A stretch of DNA of 64,000 nucleotides from Colias croceus (taxonomy: Eukaryota > Arthropoda > Insecta > Lepidoptera > Pieridae). Numbering within the stretch: the stretch's first letter is position 1; every line of letters begins with the position of its first letter. The position numbers and the translations under genes are program-made. Of this stretch, positions 44,001 through 51,174 are shown piece after piece. The stretch is from contig NC_059566.1 in the NCBI RefSeq assembly GCF_905220415.1, positions 372,001-436,000 on the forward strand, written 5' to 3'. The notes under the pieces were generated by a model. It saw nothing but the letters and a program-made list of their open reading frames with translations, was not told the origin of the DNA and did no database searches.

Positions 44001-44100
44001 GTCAGTGTGTGCTCGGTAGTCACGCAAGAGATGGACAATTACGAGCCGTGCATCTACACGAAGAGAGTTTTGGAGGCCGTCACTGTGCTGCGCGATCAAG
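32063..44100 (+). CDS. alpha-Cat: alpha-Catenin, 14 coding exons, C-terminal third not in view
   Basis: Actin-linked adaptor of adherens junctions that binds beta-catenin/armadillo. Coding exons: 32067-32235 (ATG 4 bp after acceptor 32061-32062), 33820-33966, 35099-35265, 35576-35785, 36668-36791, 37564-37625, 38443-38561, 39099-39183, 40345-40460, 41036-41153, 42006-42098, 42640-42796, 43376-43481 and 44006-44100. All have GT/AG sites and matching phases, totalling 589 codons plus one base. Diagnostic family sequences: LKWDPKNLEIRTMSVERTLE (N-terminus), ARSLLSAVTRLLILADM, RPSLEERLESIISGAALMAD, FLETNVPLLVLLEAARGGNE, LTDAVDDLTTIDDFLAV and QEMDNYEPCIYTKRVLEAVT. This covers the beta-catenin-binding N-domain and most of the M-domain (vinculin-homology). 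The family is about 900 residues long, so some 310, including the actin-binding domain, are missing. A 5' non-coding exon must exist upstream of 32063. Introns are filled by repeats, some within 11-40 bp of splice sites. Confidence 0.93.
32309..32530 (+). repeat. GAAGTGAAACTTC intronic repeat, copy 2
   Basis: Close copy of the 20930 unit, 73 bp after the donor of alpha-Cat coding exon 1. Confidence 0.8.
32631..32831 (+). mobile_element. Short Helitron-like element
   Basis: TCCTACTAATATTGATGGAT start. It ends AAAGCTGG, which still fits the CTRR rule. The 3' hairpin has lost one arm (CGCGGGCGG only). Confidence 0.6.
33203..33382 (-). mobile_element. Decayed Helitron-like element
   Basis: CTAG at 33203, ATCCGGGATAAAACCAGTCC core, ends ATAATATTAGTATGA. 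Terminal hairpin eroded. Confidence 0.55.
33388..33795 (-). mobile_element. tRNA-derived SINE interrupted by a LINE tail
   Basis: Same family as the copy at 19033: GTGAAGTCCCATATCCCCTA at the left, GGGAATCGAACCCAGG (B-box complement) and ACGCTCACGCGTCAACCAC at the right. It is split by the insert 33503-33674. Confidence 0.75.
33503..33674 (-). mobile_element. 5'-truncated retroelement tail with target duplication
   Basis: A poly(T) run (poly(A) on the minus strand) at the left, then about 150 bp of GC-rich sequence (GGAAGAGGCCGTGGGTTATG). The 15-bp direct repeat AGCCTTCTGTGTCCT on both sides (33488 and 33675) is the target-site duplication inside the SINE. It looks like a LINE 3' untranslated end. 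Family not identified. Confidence 0.75.
34038..34125. mobile_element. Palindromic MITE (TTAACC/TTAA ends), second copy
   Basis: Central GACACAATAGATTTTCTATT with GTGTC closure, and GCCCCGAGCGG / CCGGGGGC. Diverged relative of the element at 31285, in reverse orientation. It lies in an alpha-Cat intron. Confidence 0.65.
34532..34843 (-). mobile_element. Helitron-like element, (CAGA)n-containing family
   Basis: CTAG at 34532, GCCCGCGACTCTGTCCGCGC hairpin, (CAGA)n at 34700, ending TTATATGTATAGA. Same family as 30980 and 58305. Confidence 0.75.
34906..35069 (-). repeat. MITE-like repeat (AAAGCTATTGCAT ends)
   Basis: CTGCCGCGGTAAAGCTATTG at the left, AGCTATGCAATAGCTTTAAG at the right, CTCCGCCCGTCGGAGTGGGG inside. 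Its right end lies 28 bp before the acceptor of alpha-Cat coding exon 3. Confidence 0.65.
35836..35933 (+). mobile_element. Internally deleted Helitron-like element
   Basis: AGAGCTGAAGAGCTGATTTG start, then a jump from GGTCTGATTTGAAAA directly into GGGTAAAACCGCAGGGCACA and CTAG. About 90 bp of the usual core is missing. Confidence 0.6.
35973..36150. repeat. TATTCTACATG minisatellite in an alpha-Cat intron
   Basis: Irregular tandem copies of ATTCTACATGTATTCTACGC with a period near 24-26 bp. The same words build a different array in the intron at 38580. Confidence 0.8.
36441..36652 (+). mobile_element. tRNA-derived SINE, head truncated
   Basis: GGTTCGATTCCCACCCGGGG (B-box context), then ACATAGATGTTTGTTCTGTG, and the 3' part AAGCGAAAGCTTAGTATGGG. 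Its tail runs to within about 15 bp of the acceptor of the exon at 36668, so SINE-derived sequence may supply branch-point or pyrimidine context. Confidence 0.7.
36843..37057 (+). repeat. GAAGTGAAACTTC intronic repeat, copy 3
   Basis: Slightly diverged (starts GAATTGAAACTTC), 52 bp after the donor of the exon ending 36791. Confidence 0.75.
37081..37226. mobile_element. 146-bp MITE (TCTTACCACAAAA ends)
   Basis: TCTTACCACAAAA pairs with TTTTGTGGTAAGA. Interior AT-rich and non-coding. Confidence 0.7.
37652..37888 (+). mobile_element. MITE with ACCGACTTCAAAA ends
   Basis: AACCGTCTTCAAAAAAAAGG, GATGCGGGATGGTGTCGAAT and TTTGAAGTCGGTT. Starts 26 bp after the donor of the exon ending 37625. Confidence 0.7.
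37975..38095 (+). mobile_element. LINE 3' tail fragment
   Basis: CTTTCCGAATCGGTGGTAGG, then GACGATTCAAAAGTGCTTCT and GTCTAATTGAATAAA. The same block occurs reversed at about 63668-63750, so it is a dispersed retroelement 3' end. Confidence 0.55.
38228..38403 (-). mobile_element. Short Helitron-like element
   Basis: CTAG at 38228, CTCCGGCTTCGCCTGTGG end, and TTATAATATTAAGTATGGA at the other side. It stops 39 bp before the exon at 38443. Confidence 0.7.
38580..39010. repeat. 58-bp minisatellite in an alpha-Cat intron
   Basis: At least five copies of a unit containing TACTAATTTAAATGTATTCC, ACTTACTATT and TACGCGTGTTTCAC, from about 38690 to 38960, with partial units on both sides. It is built from the same ATTCTACATGTATTC words as the intron array at 35973. 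Confidence 0.9.
39341..39470. mobile_element. GGGCCTTAG MITE, right terminus missing
   Basis: GGGCCTTAGACAAAGTAACA starts after CAG. The long inverted arm ATTACAAAACGATAACGAAG pairs with its complement at 39430. The final CTAAGGCCC is absent, so it is a truncated copy of the element at 57145. Confidence 0.75.
39733..40133. mobile_element. 401-bp Tc1-type MITE (CAGGGTTA ends)
   Basis: CAGGGTTAGTTTTCAATGAC and its complement, flanked by TA on both sides (39731-39732 and 40134-40135). Interior non-coding. Confidence 0.8.
40147..40333 (-). mobile_element. Short Helitron-like element
   Basis: CTAG at 40147, CCCCGGCTTCGCCCGTGG, ends TAATATTAGTAGGGA. Its end is 11 bp upstream of the alpha-Cat exon at 40345, so the acceptor pyrimidine tract is squeezed against the insertion. 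Confidence 0.75.
40620..40824 (-). mobile_element. Short Helitron-like element
   Basis: CTAG at 40620, CGCCCGCGGCTTCGCCCGCG hairpin, ends ATAATATTAATAGGA. Confidence 0.75.
41208..41632 (-). mobile_element. Helitron-like element containing a SINE
   Basis: CTAG at 41208, GCGGTTTCACCCGC, then the core up to TTCCTCGATGAATGAAT. The core resumes after the SINE with AATGGGCTGTCTAACACCGA and ends TTAGTATAGA. Confidence 0.7.
41303..41512 (-). mobile_element. tRNA-derived SINE, full length
   Basis: On the minus strand: TTAGCTTGGTTGGTAGTGGC (A box), CCTTCCAAGCCGAAGGTCGT (anticodon-arm-like region), GTAGGTTCGATTCCCACCC (B box), then the body ending ATCGTGCTGTGTGTGAAATT. It is inserted in the Helitron at 41208. 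Confidence 0.78.
41741..41922 (+). mobile_element. Helitron-like element, TCACTACATAGTAT family
   Basis: TCACTACATAGTATAAAACA start, GCGGGCGAAGCCGCGGGCGG hairpin, then TAAGCTAG. Reverse copy at 55626. Confidence 0.7.
42130..42346 (+). repeat. GAAGTGAAACTTC intronic repeat, copy 4
   Basis: Starts 32 bp after the donor of the exon ending 42098. Confidence 0.8.
42839..42978 (+). mobile_element. Short MITE with ACCGACTTCAAAA ends
   Basis: Deleted version lacking the GGAGGAGGTTATCAATTCGG block. Starts 43 bp after the donor of the exon ending 42796. Confidence 0.65.
43137..43353 (+). repeat. GAAGTGAAACTTC intronic repeat, copy 5
   Basis: Ends 22 bp before the acceptor-adjacent exon start at 43376. 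The word CTACCACGCGTG is shortened to CCACGCGTG in this copy. Confidence 0.8.
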
Positions 44101-44109
44101 GTATGTGTT

Positions 44110-44400
44110 TGTATTGATACAAACGTATGTATTGATACAAAAAATGAATGTTAATATACATAATAATATAATGAGGTTCATGTTGATACAAAACTGAATG
44201 TAAATTTGTACGTGAGAGCTTTATGTGAGATGTTTGTATTGATACAAAAAATGTTTATACTATTAATTATTATGAGTTTAAATTGTTTTATGTTCATGCA
44301 AAACTGAATATTCTTTTGTTTAGTTTTTTTATGTTCATACAAATCTGTGCAAATATACAGCACGTCTGATTTTTTTTGTGTTAACACATTTTTGTAGTAA
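44110..44400. repeat. Degenerate TTGATACAAA repeat
   Basis: Irregular copies of TGTATTGATACAAA and related TGTTCATGCAAAACTGAA words, without a fixed period, directly after the last alpha-Cat exon seen. Confidence 0.5.
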
Positions 44401-44590
44401 AACAATTTTTTTTTATTCTAAATATATAAATGGATAAATTTTGAATTCGATTCGACATGACAAAGTTGGATGTTTGTTACCTTGTCTTAAACGACTGCAT
44501 GGATTTTAATAATTTGCGGATATGTTCAAAGAAATATAAAGTACGACTTTTAAAACTGATGGCATATATTCATTTATTATATTTAAACAT

Positions 44591-46372
44591 ATGGAAAATG
44601 TAATAATACTAGGTGATTTTAACCTAGGTAATATAGAATGGGCCTATGGTCAAGGCGGTACTTGTGGAATGGTTCCTGTTGCATGTCACGGTCGTGTGGA
44701 GTGTGCTTTGGTCGATTTTATCAACTTAAATAACCTTGAGCAAATAAACAATATTACAAATCAAAATGGAAAAATATTAGATTTAGCCCTAACTAATGTT
44801 CCTCGTTTTAAGATATCTACTGCGATTGATATATTGACCAAACCTGATCCCCATCATCCGTGTTTATTTCTGAGTCTGGTATCTGAAGCACCTTCCACAC
44901 TAAGATGTGATGACTACGTTAGCTATAACTTTTTTAAAGCCGATTATGATTGTATTGTGCGGGAATTGGAGAATATTGATTGGTGCTCCAAATTCGCTAA
45001 ATTCGTTGATATTAATGATAAGTTAGGGGCATTTTACGACATTATGCGAAGTGTAATTGATAACCATGTGCCTAAGAGTAAAATGAAGAAAAGTAAATAC
45101 CCTCCCTGGTTTACGTCCGCCCTAATTCACGTTATCAAAGATAAGGAAAAAATGAGACTCAAGTATAAGAAATATAAAAATCCCCGCGATTTGTTAGAAT
45201 TTAGTATATTACGTGAACGTTCCCATAAATTAATTGCACAGTGTCATCAAAATTATAAGTTAAAGATCGAAAATGCAATCTCGAAGGATAGTAAAGCTTT
45301 CTGGAAGTTTATAAATAGTAAACGGAACAATCCGACATCTTCCATACCTTCTGTTGTGTGCCTAAATGACAAAATCGCGACTAACGGCCCTGATATAGCT
45401 AATCTTTTTGCATTGCATTTTTCTTCTATATATTCTGAACCCTTATCAAATATTTGTGTTCAGAATAGAGAAGCCGCTTGGGATTCTTGTGCAAAGGTTA
45501 TTGTATCAAAAAAAGAGGTTCTTCTCAAGTTGAAACAACTTGATATAAATAAGGGTGCTGGTCCAGATCAAATTCCTCCTGTATTTCTTAAACGCGCCGC
45601 TGTCGCAATTGCCTCCCCTCTCGCTATAATTATTAATGAGTCACTTAAACAAGGTATATTTCCTGAATATTGGAAAACCTCTATAATTGTGCCCGTACAC
45701 AAGAAAGGCGACCTAGGTGCAGTCAGTAATTACAGGCCCATAACTATCTTATCTTCTTTATCAAAGGTGTTTGAATCGTTGATTTGTCCAGTTTTGACTC
45801 GATATTTAGATAAATTTATAACTCCACATCAACATGGCTTTAGGAAGGGTCACTCAGTGCAAACTAACCTTGTTAAGTTTTTGTCTGACCTGACGCATGT
45901 GATGGACATCGGTAACCAAATGGACGTAGTCTACACAGACTTCAGTAGCGCATTTGACAAGGTGGATCATCTGACTTTAATCACAAAATTAAAAAACTAT
46001 GGTATATCGGGTCCTATTTTACAATGGATTGCATCTTACTTGTATAAAAGGAATCAAGAAGTTGTTGTAAAAGGTTTCAGATCTAAAGTGTTTACTGGTA
46101 CATCTGGTGTTCCCCAGGGATCTCATCTGGGTCCACTTCTGTTCGTTGCTTACATCAATGACATCTGTGACTCTATCAAACACTGCAGTTATGCACTTTT
46201 CGCTGATGACCTAAAAATTTACAAAACTGTAAACAGCTTGGCGGATGTAGCTGCTATCCAGAATGATTTAGACAATATAGGTCAGTGGTGTAAAAATAAT
46301 AATATGATAATTAACTCTAATAAGTGTTCATTCATTCGATTTACAAGGAAAAAAGTATTTTCTAGGGTTTGA
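44591..46372 (+). CDS. LINE endonuclease (C-terminal part) and reverse transcriptase
   Basis: Starts with the endonuclease motif NVIILGDFNLGNIEW and ends its endonuclease part near KILDLALTN and PDPHHPCL (the catalytic His region). The reverse transcriptase follows: KGAGPDQIPPVFLK, SIIVPVHKKGDLGAVSNYRP (fingers), VVYTDFSSAFDKVDH (motif A), TSGVPQGSHLGPLLF (motif B) and YALFADDLKIYK (motif C with both Asp). The frame runs into the inserted element, so the native sequence ends near SFIRFTRKKV. The thumb and C-terminal region continue at 49951. Catalytic residues look intact. Confidence 0.85.
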   Translation: MENVIILGDFNLGNIEWAYGQGGTCGMVPVACHGRVECALVDFINLNNLEQINNITNQNGKILDLALTNVPRFKISTAIDILTKPDPHHPCLFLSLVSEAPSTLRCDDYVSYNFFKADYDCIVRELENIDWCSKFAKFVDINDKLGAFYDIMRSVIDNHVPKSKMKKSKYPPWFTSALIHVIKDKEKMRLKYKKYKNPRDLLEFSILRERSHKLIAQCHQNYKLKIENAISKDSKAFWKFINSKRNNPTSSIPSVVCLNDKIATNGPDIANLFALHFSSIYSEPLSNICVQNREAAWDSCAKVIVSKKEVLLKLKQLDINKGAGPDQIPPVFLKRAAVAIASPLAIIINESLKQGIFPEYWKTSIIVPVHKKGDLGAVSNYRPITILSSLSKVFESLICPVLTRYLDKFITPHQHGFRKGHSVQTNLVKFLSDLTHVMDIGNQMDVVYTDFSSAFDKVDHLTLITKLKNYGISGPILQWIASYLYKRNQEVVVKGFRSKVFTGTSGVPQGSHLGPLLFVAYINDICDSIKHCSYALFADDLKIYKTVNSLADVAAIQNDLDNIGQWCKNNNMIINSNKCSFIRFTRKKVFSRV

Positions 46373-46544
46373 TTTTACGCGAGTATTATACATTTAGAAA
46401 TTAAAGACTTTTTAACGGATTTTAAACGCGATTTAATCATTATATTATTTTCCCGACGTTTCGAACACTTTACAGCGAGCGTGGTCACGGGGAGACTGAG
46501 ATGTTGTACGTCTTGACGGTCATTCACAAATTGTTATTTGTAAA

Positions 46545-48152
46545 CTACCTCCACCTATTCCTCCGTAGTTGGTATGTGGAGTATTTTTCCGGATGTTGGC
46601 AGTATTGGCTGATCGTGTCTTCTAGTCTTTTGGTATGTTTGACATGGGATTTTAAATTCTTAATAACAGGATCCCAGGTGTTAGAGAGTTTCAAACCATC
46701 TTCTCTATTGAAATTTGGATGTTTTTTAATTTCAATAGCCTCGCGCACAAGTCTTGGAAAAAATTTATTTTCTCTGGCAAGGATTTGTGGTTGGTCAAAT
46801 CTTATGAAGTGGTTGTTGTCCAGTGTGTGTTCACATACCGCAGACTTCTTGTGACGCCGATGCTTGATATCCGCAATGTGCTCCTTCAGTCGGTTAGCAA
46901 TGCTTCTTTTTGTTTGGCCGATGTATGAGAGACCACAATCACAGTCTAACTTGTACACGCCTGCTTCTTGTAGAGGAATATTACTTTTAATTGGTCTCAA
47001 GAATTGGTTTATCTTCTTGTGCGGCTTATATATAGTTTTAATTGAAGCTCGTCTTAGGATTCTTCCAATTCTGTCAGTAACTCCCTTCACATATGGTAGG
47101 TAGGCCGGTTGTCTTTCAACTGTGTGTGGCTTCGTTCGACTCCTGTGATGCTGTGGAGGCGCCTGCAGCTTGTTGTTACGTAGTACCCGCTTGACATGCT
47201 GCAGTTCCCCGCTGAGGTGGGCAGCATCACAGAGGTGGCGGGCTCTCTGAAACAAAGATTTACCGACAGAAGCTAGTTGGCAAGGGTGGTGGTGAGATTC
47301 ACCATTGAGGTACCTATCAGTATGAGTGGCTTTCCTATACACTGTATGGTTGAGCATGCCATCCCGTCCCCTCATTATTAAAATGTCAAGAAAGGCTAGA
47401 CGGTTGTTAGTTTCTAACTCCATAGTAAATTGGATGTTTTTATGTATGGAGTTAAGATGTTCTAAGAATGCAGGTATATGTTCAGTAGGGAGTATTGTGA
47501 AGGTGTCATCTACATAGCGTTTATACAGTCTCGGTTTGACTGGTGCTGTGGCCAAGGCTCTCTCCTCGAAGTCTTCCATAAAAATATCAGCGACAACGGG
47601 TGATACTGGAGAGCCCATGGCCACCCCATCAACCTGCATGTAAAATTCACCATTCCACAATAAATAGCCAGATGTTAGGCAATGTTCTAAGATCTCTGCA
47701 TATTCTAATGGCATATTGTGTTCATCTAACCTTCTCTTAACAATATTGATGCAATCAGTCACCGGGAGATTAGTAAAAAGAGACTGCACATCAAAGCTAA
47801 CCATGGTTTCATTGTTTTCGATATTTAGGTCTTTTAATATCTCAACAAAATGGTATGAGTCCTTAACATAAGCACTGGTGTTACCTCTGAGGGGAGCGAG
47901 CACCCTAGACATGTGTTGTGATAGTTTTTGAGTGGGTGTATCAATTTGACTCACAATAGGTCTTAATGGAGTATTAGTTTTGTGTATTTTAGGTAAGCCA
48001 TACATCTTAGGGGGTTTCACGCAAGATGGAATAAGATACTTAGTGTCAAGATTTAATGTCGTTTTGTGTTTATTTATAAGGTCAGTTGTTTGTTTCATTA
48101 CCTTGTTTGTTGGGTCCTTGTCGACTTTTTTGTAGGTGTTTTCGTCCGACAG
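46545..48152 (-). CDS. Penelope-like reverse transcriptase-GIY-YIG protein, left copy
   Basis: Runs about 535 codons from the palindrome centre to the stop, identical in sequence to the right-hand copy. Reverse-transcriptase landmarks: PKMYGLPKIHKTNTPLRPIV, MVSFDVQSLFTNLPV (motif A), VDGVAMGSPVSPVVADIFM (motif B) and YKRYVDDTFTIL (motif C, YVDD). A GIY-YIG nuclease follows: AGVYKLDCDCGLSYIGQTKR, with KEHIADIKHRR and HPNFNREDGLKLSNTW. The true N-terminus is missing, because residues upstream of LSDENTYKK come from reading through the palindrome centre. Encoded on the strand opposite to the host LINE. Confidence 0.85.
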   Translation of the reverse strand: MSDENTYKKVDKDPTNKVMKQTTDLINKHKTTLNLDTKYLIPSCVKPPKMYGLPKIHKTNTPLRPIVSQIDTPTQKLSQHMSRVLAPLRGNTSAYVKDSYHFVEILKDLNIENNETMVSFDVQSLFTNLPVTDCINIVKRRLDEHNMPLEYAEILEHCLTSGYLLWNGEFYMQVDGVAMGSPVSPVVADIFMEDFEERALATAPVKPRLYKRYVDDTFTILPTEHIPAFLEHLNSIHKNIQFTMELETNNRLAFLDILIMRGRDGMLNHTVYRKATHTDRYLNGESHHHPCQLASVGKSLFQRARHLCDAAHLSGELQHVKRVLRNNKLQAPPQHHRSRTKPHTVERQPAYLPYVKGVTDRIGRILRRASIKTIYKPHKKINQFLRPIKSNIPLQEAGVYKLDCDCGLSYIGQTKRSIANRLKEHIADIKHRRHKKSAVCEHTLDNNHFIRFDQPQILARENKFFPRLVREAIEIKKHPNFNREDGLKLSNTWDPVIKNLKSHVKHTKRLEDTISQYCQHPEKYSTYQLRRNRWR

Positions 48153-48178
48153 TATTAGATAGACAGATAGACAGTATA

Positions 48179-49786
48179 CTGTCGGACGAAAACACCTACA
48201 AAAAAGTCGACAAGGACCCAACAAACAAGGTAATGAAACAAACAACTGACCTTATAAATAAACACAAAACGACATTAAATCTTGACACTAAGTATCTTAT
48301 TCCATCTTGCGTGAAACCCCCTAAGATGTATGGCTTACCTAAAATACACAAAACTAATACTCCATTAAGACCTATTGTGAGTCAAATTGATACACCCACT
48401 CAAAAACTATCACAACACATGTCTAGGGTGCTCGCTCCCCTCAGAGGTAACACCAGTGCTTATGTTAAGGACTCATACCATTTTGTTGAGATATTAAAAG
48501 ACCTAAATATCGAAAACAATGAAACCATGGTTAGCTTTGATGTGCAGTCTCTTTTTACTAATCTCCCGGTGACTGATTGCATCAATATTGTTAAGAGAAG
48601 GTTAGATGAACACAATATGCCATTAGAATATGCAGAGATCTTAGAACATTGCCTAACATCTGGCTATTTATTGTGGAATGGTGAATTTTACATGCAGGTT
48701 GATGGGGTGGCCATGGGCTCTCCAGTATCACCCGTTGTCGCTGATATTTTTATGGAAGACTTCGAGGAGAGAGCCTTGGCCACAGCACCAGTCAAACCGA
48801 GACTGTATAAACGCTATGTAGATGACACCTTCACAATACTCCCTACTGAACATATACCTGCATTCTTAGAACATCTTAACTCCATACATAAAAACATCCA
48901 ATTTACTATGGAGTTAGAAACTAACAACCGTCTAGCCTTTCTTGACATTTTAATAATGAGGGGACGGGATGGCATGCTCAACCATACAGTGTATAGGAAA
49001 GCCACTCATACTGATAGGTACCTCAATGGTGAATCTCACCACCACCCTTGCCAACTAGCTTCTGTCGGTAAATCTTTGTTTCAGAGAGCCCGCCACCTCT
49101 GTGATGCTGCCCACCTCAGCGGGGAACTGCAGCATGTCAAGCGGGTACTACGTAACAACAAGCTGCAGGCGCCTCCACAGCATCACAGGAGTCGAACGAA
49201 GCCACACACAGTTGAAAGACAACCGGCCTACCTACCATATGTGAAGGGAGTTACTGACAGAATTGGAAGAATCCTAAGACGAGCTTCAATTAAAACTATA
49301 TATAAGCCGCACAAGAAGATAAACCAATTCTTGAGACCAATTAAAAGTAATATTCCTCTACAAGAAGCAGGCGTGTACAAGTTAGACTGTGATTGTGGTC
49401 TCTCATACATCGGCCAAACAAAAAGAAGCATTGCTAACCGACTGAAGGAGCACATTGCGGATATCAAGCATCGGCGTCACAAGAAGTCTGCGGTATGTGA
49501 ACACACACTGGACAACAACCACTTCATAAGATTTGACCAACCACAAATCCTTGCCAGAGAAAATAAATTTTTTCCAAGACTTGTGCGCGAGGCTATTGAA
49601 ATTAAAAAACATCCAAATTTCAATAGAGAAGATGGTTTGAAACTCTCTAACACCTGGGATCCTGTTATTAAGAATTTAAAATCCCATGTCAAACATACCA
49701 AAAGACTAGAAGACACGATCAGCCAATACTGCCAACATCCGGAAAAATACTCCACATACCAACTACGGAGGAATAGGTGGAGGTAG
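48179..49786 (+). CDS. Penelope-like reverse transcriptase-GIY-YIG protein, right copy
   Basis: Mirror of the minus-strand copy: same motifs, same stop position relative to the 3' end, and no amino-acid difference seen from LSDENTYKK to the C-terminal RRNRWR. Full-length Penelope proteins are longer at the N-terminus (from family knowledge), so both copies are partial. The catalytic Asp residues of the reverse transcriptase and the GIY-YIG signature remain. Confidence 0.85.
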   Translation: MSDENTYKKVDKDPTNKVMKQTTDLINKHKTTLNLDTKYLIPSCVKPPKMYGLPKIHKTNTPLRPIVSQIDTPTQKLSQHMSRVLAPLRGNTSAYVKDSYHFVEILKDLNIENNETMVSFDVQSLFTNLPVTDCINIVKRRLDEHNMPLEYAEILEHCLTSGYLLWNGEFYMQVDGVAMGSPVSPVVADIFMEDFEERALATAPVKPRLYKRYVDDTFTILPTEHIPAFLEHLNSIHKNIQFTMELETNNRLAFLDILIMRGRDGMLNHTVYRKATHTDRYLNGESHHHPCQLASVGKSLFQRARHLCDAAHLSGELQHVKRVLRNNKLQAPPQHHRSRTKPHTVERQPAYLPYVKGVTDRIGRILRRASIKTIYKPHKKINQFLRPIKSNIPLQEAGVYKLDCDCGLSYIGQTKRSIANRLKEHIADIKHRRHKKSAVCEHTLDNNHFIRFDQPQILARENKFFPRLVREAIEIKKHPNFNREDGLKLSNTWDPVIKNLKSHVKHTKRLEDTISQYCQHPEKYSTYQLRRNRWR

Positions 49787-49950
49787 TTTACAAATAACAA
49801 TTTGTGAATGACCGTCAAGACGTACAACATCTCAGTCTCCCCGTGACCACGCTCGCTGTAAAGTGTTCGAAACGTCGGGAAAATAATATAATGATTAAAT
49901 CGCGTTTAAAATCCGTTAAAAAGTCTTTAATTTCTAAAAGGAAAAAAGTA

Positions 49951-50640
49951 CCATTTAATTCGACTTACAGTATCGACAATGTTCCTCTTCTTCACCAGCA
50001 TGAAATTGTCGACCTGGGTGTAACTTTGGATAGTAAACTCAAACTTACATCTCATCTTGATATAATAATTAAGAAAGCTGCAAGGATGACTGGGTTTATT
50101 AAAAGAAATGCTACATCCTTTAAAGCATCAACAAAAATTGCCTTATATAATGCACTCGTACGGAGTCACCTCGAGTTTGCATGTGTTGTGTGGAATCCCC
50201 ATCACGCCGTGCACTCGCAGCGCATAGAATCCATACAGCGATCGTTCACTAGGCATTTGGCTTTTACCTCCCCAGGTATCTCACATCGTTGTCCGTATGC
50301 TGAGCGCTTACATTACTTCAAAATGATGACGTTAAGAGATCGCCGTAAATTACACGACTTGGTATTTCTTTTTAACTGTGTAAATGGTTTAACTACCTGT
50401 GAGGATATTGTTTCTGGTATCACTTTTCGAATCCCGTCTAATTTACCCAGAAAACCGATTAGTAATCTCTTTGATTTACCAGTGAGCCGAACTAATTTAG
50501 TACGTCAAGCACCATTGCCTCGAATGTGTGCAGCATATAACCAATTTGTCACTTCTATACCGGACCTTGATATATTCTTTGGATCTCTTGCACAATACAA
50601 ACATAAAATTATTAATTGCTTGATTAATAATAATTTGTAA
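49951..50640 (+). CDS. C-terminal part of the interrupted Jockey-type reverse transcriptase
   Basis: Continuation of the frame from 46357 after the Penelope insertion: DLGVTLDSKLKLTSHLD (post-reverse-transcriptase region), ALVRSHLEFACVVWNPH and IESIQRSFTRHLAF, all typical of Jockey/CR1 C-termini. It stops with TAA at 50638-50640. The open frame upstream of 49951 belongs to the Penelope flank and is not native. Confidence 0.8.
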   Translation, partial: PFNSTYSIDNVPLLHQHEIVDLGVTLDSKLKLTSHLDIIIKKAARMTGFIKRNATSFKASTKIALYNALVRSHLEFACVVWNPHHAVHSQRIESIQRSFTRHLAFTSPGISHRCPYAERLHYFKMMTLRDRRKLHDLVFLFNCVNGLTTCEDIVSGITFRIPSNLPRKPISNLFDLPVSRTNLVRQAPLPRMCAAYNQFVTSIPDLDIFFGSLAQYKHKIINCLINNNL

Positions 50641-51009
50641 AACGATTAATAATAATTTTATAAATACTTAATTATAGATAACACTAATAAAAAATAAATA
50701 TTTATATTGTAATGTAATTAATTATCTGTTATGTTCATAAATAATTCTATTTAATTTATAAATGCTGTGTACACCTTTTATTGATAAGTACATAATATTA
50801 ATTAATTAATAATGTTAATTATATCAATGTCAAATGTATTTATTGTTGGTGTGCCTAATTAAAATAAATAAATAAATAAACATCATAATCGAGGTGTTCA
50901 ATAAAACGACAGCATTTTTTAAATAATTAATATTTTTATAAAAGTATATAAAAATAACACTATACACTTATAATAACACTTAGAATGACAACATTGGTGA
51001 CAATACTAA

Positions 51010-51125
51010 ATCCTCAACCGACACTCAAAAAAATTGAGTTACTCGACTTTGAGTTAAACTAAACTTGAGTTACTCAACTTTGAGTACCATTTGAGAATTC
51101 AATTTTTGAGTAATTATTTGAGTGG
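51010..51125. repeat. TTGAGTTACTC-rich imperfect inverted repeat
   Basis: CACTCAAAAAAATTGAG at the left against CAATTTTTGAGT at the right, with repeated TTGAGTTACTC and ACTTTGAGT words inside. Probably a small MITE remnant. Confidence 0.45.
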
Positions 51126-51174
51126 AATGAATATTTCCGTTAATATTAAGTGGGTTAAGGGAAATAGGCGGTTA

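Larger units (their letters stand above)
46358..49937. mobile_element. Head-to-head Penelope-like element pair with 13-bp target duplication
   Basis: The insert is flanked by AAGGAAAAAAGTA on both sides (46345-46357 and 49938-49950). It is a giant palindrome: arms about 46395-48152 and 48179-49936 with no difference that I could see, joined by a 26-bp centre (TATTAGATAGACAGATAGAC then AGTATA). The left copy extends 37 nt further at its 3' end. Both copies are 5'-truncated at the same point and share the 3' word CCCGACGTTTCGAACACTTT. The shared outer target duplication argues for one insertion event. Confidence 0.88.
44591..50880 (+). mobile_element. Jockey-type non-LTR retrotransposon, 5'-truncated, split by a Penelope pair
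   Basis: The coding frame occupies 44591-46357 and resumes at 49951-50640. A 3' untranslated region ends in AATAAATAAATAAATAAAC near 50880. The element begins inside the endonuclease domain, so ORF1 and most of the endonuclease are lost. Removing the 3.58-kb insert and one copy of its 13-bp duplication keeps the frame open, so the LINE was probably intact in this region when hit. It lies on the alpha-Cat strand, downstream of the last exon seen. Confidence 0.85.

Noticed and set aside
46501..49830. Additional open frames of 60-117 codons opposite the Penelope copies
   Set aside because: Mirror-image shadows of the two identical reverse-transcriptase frames.
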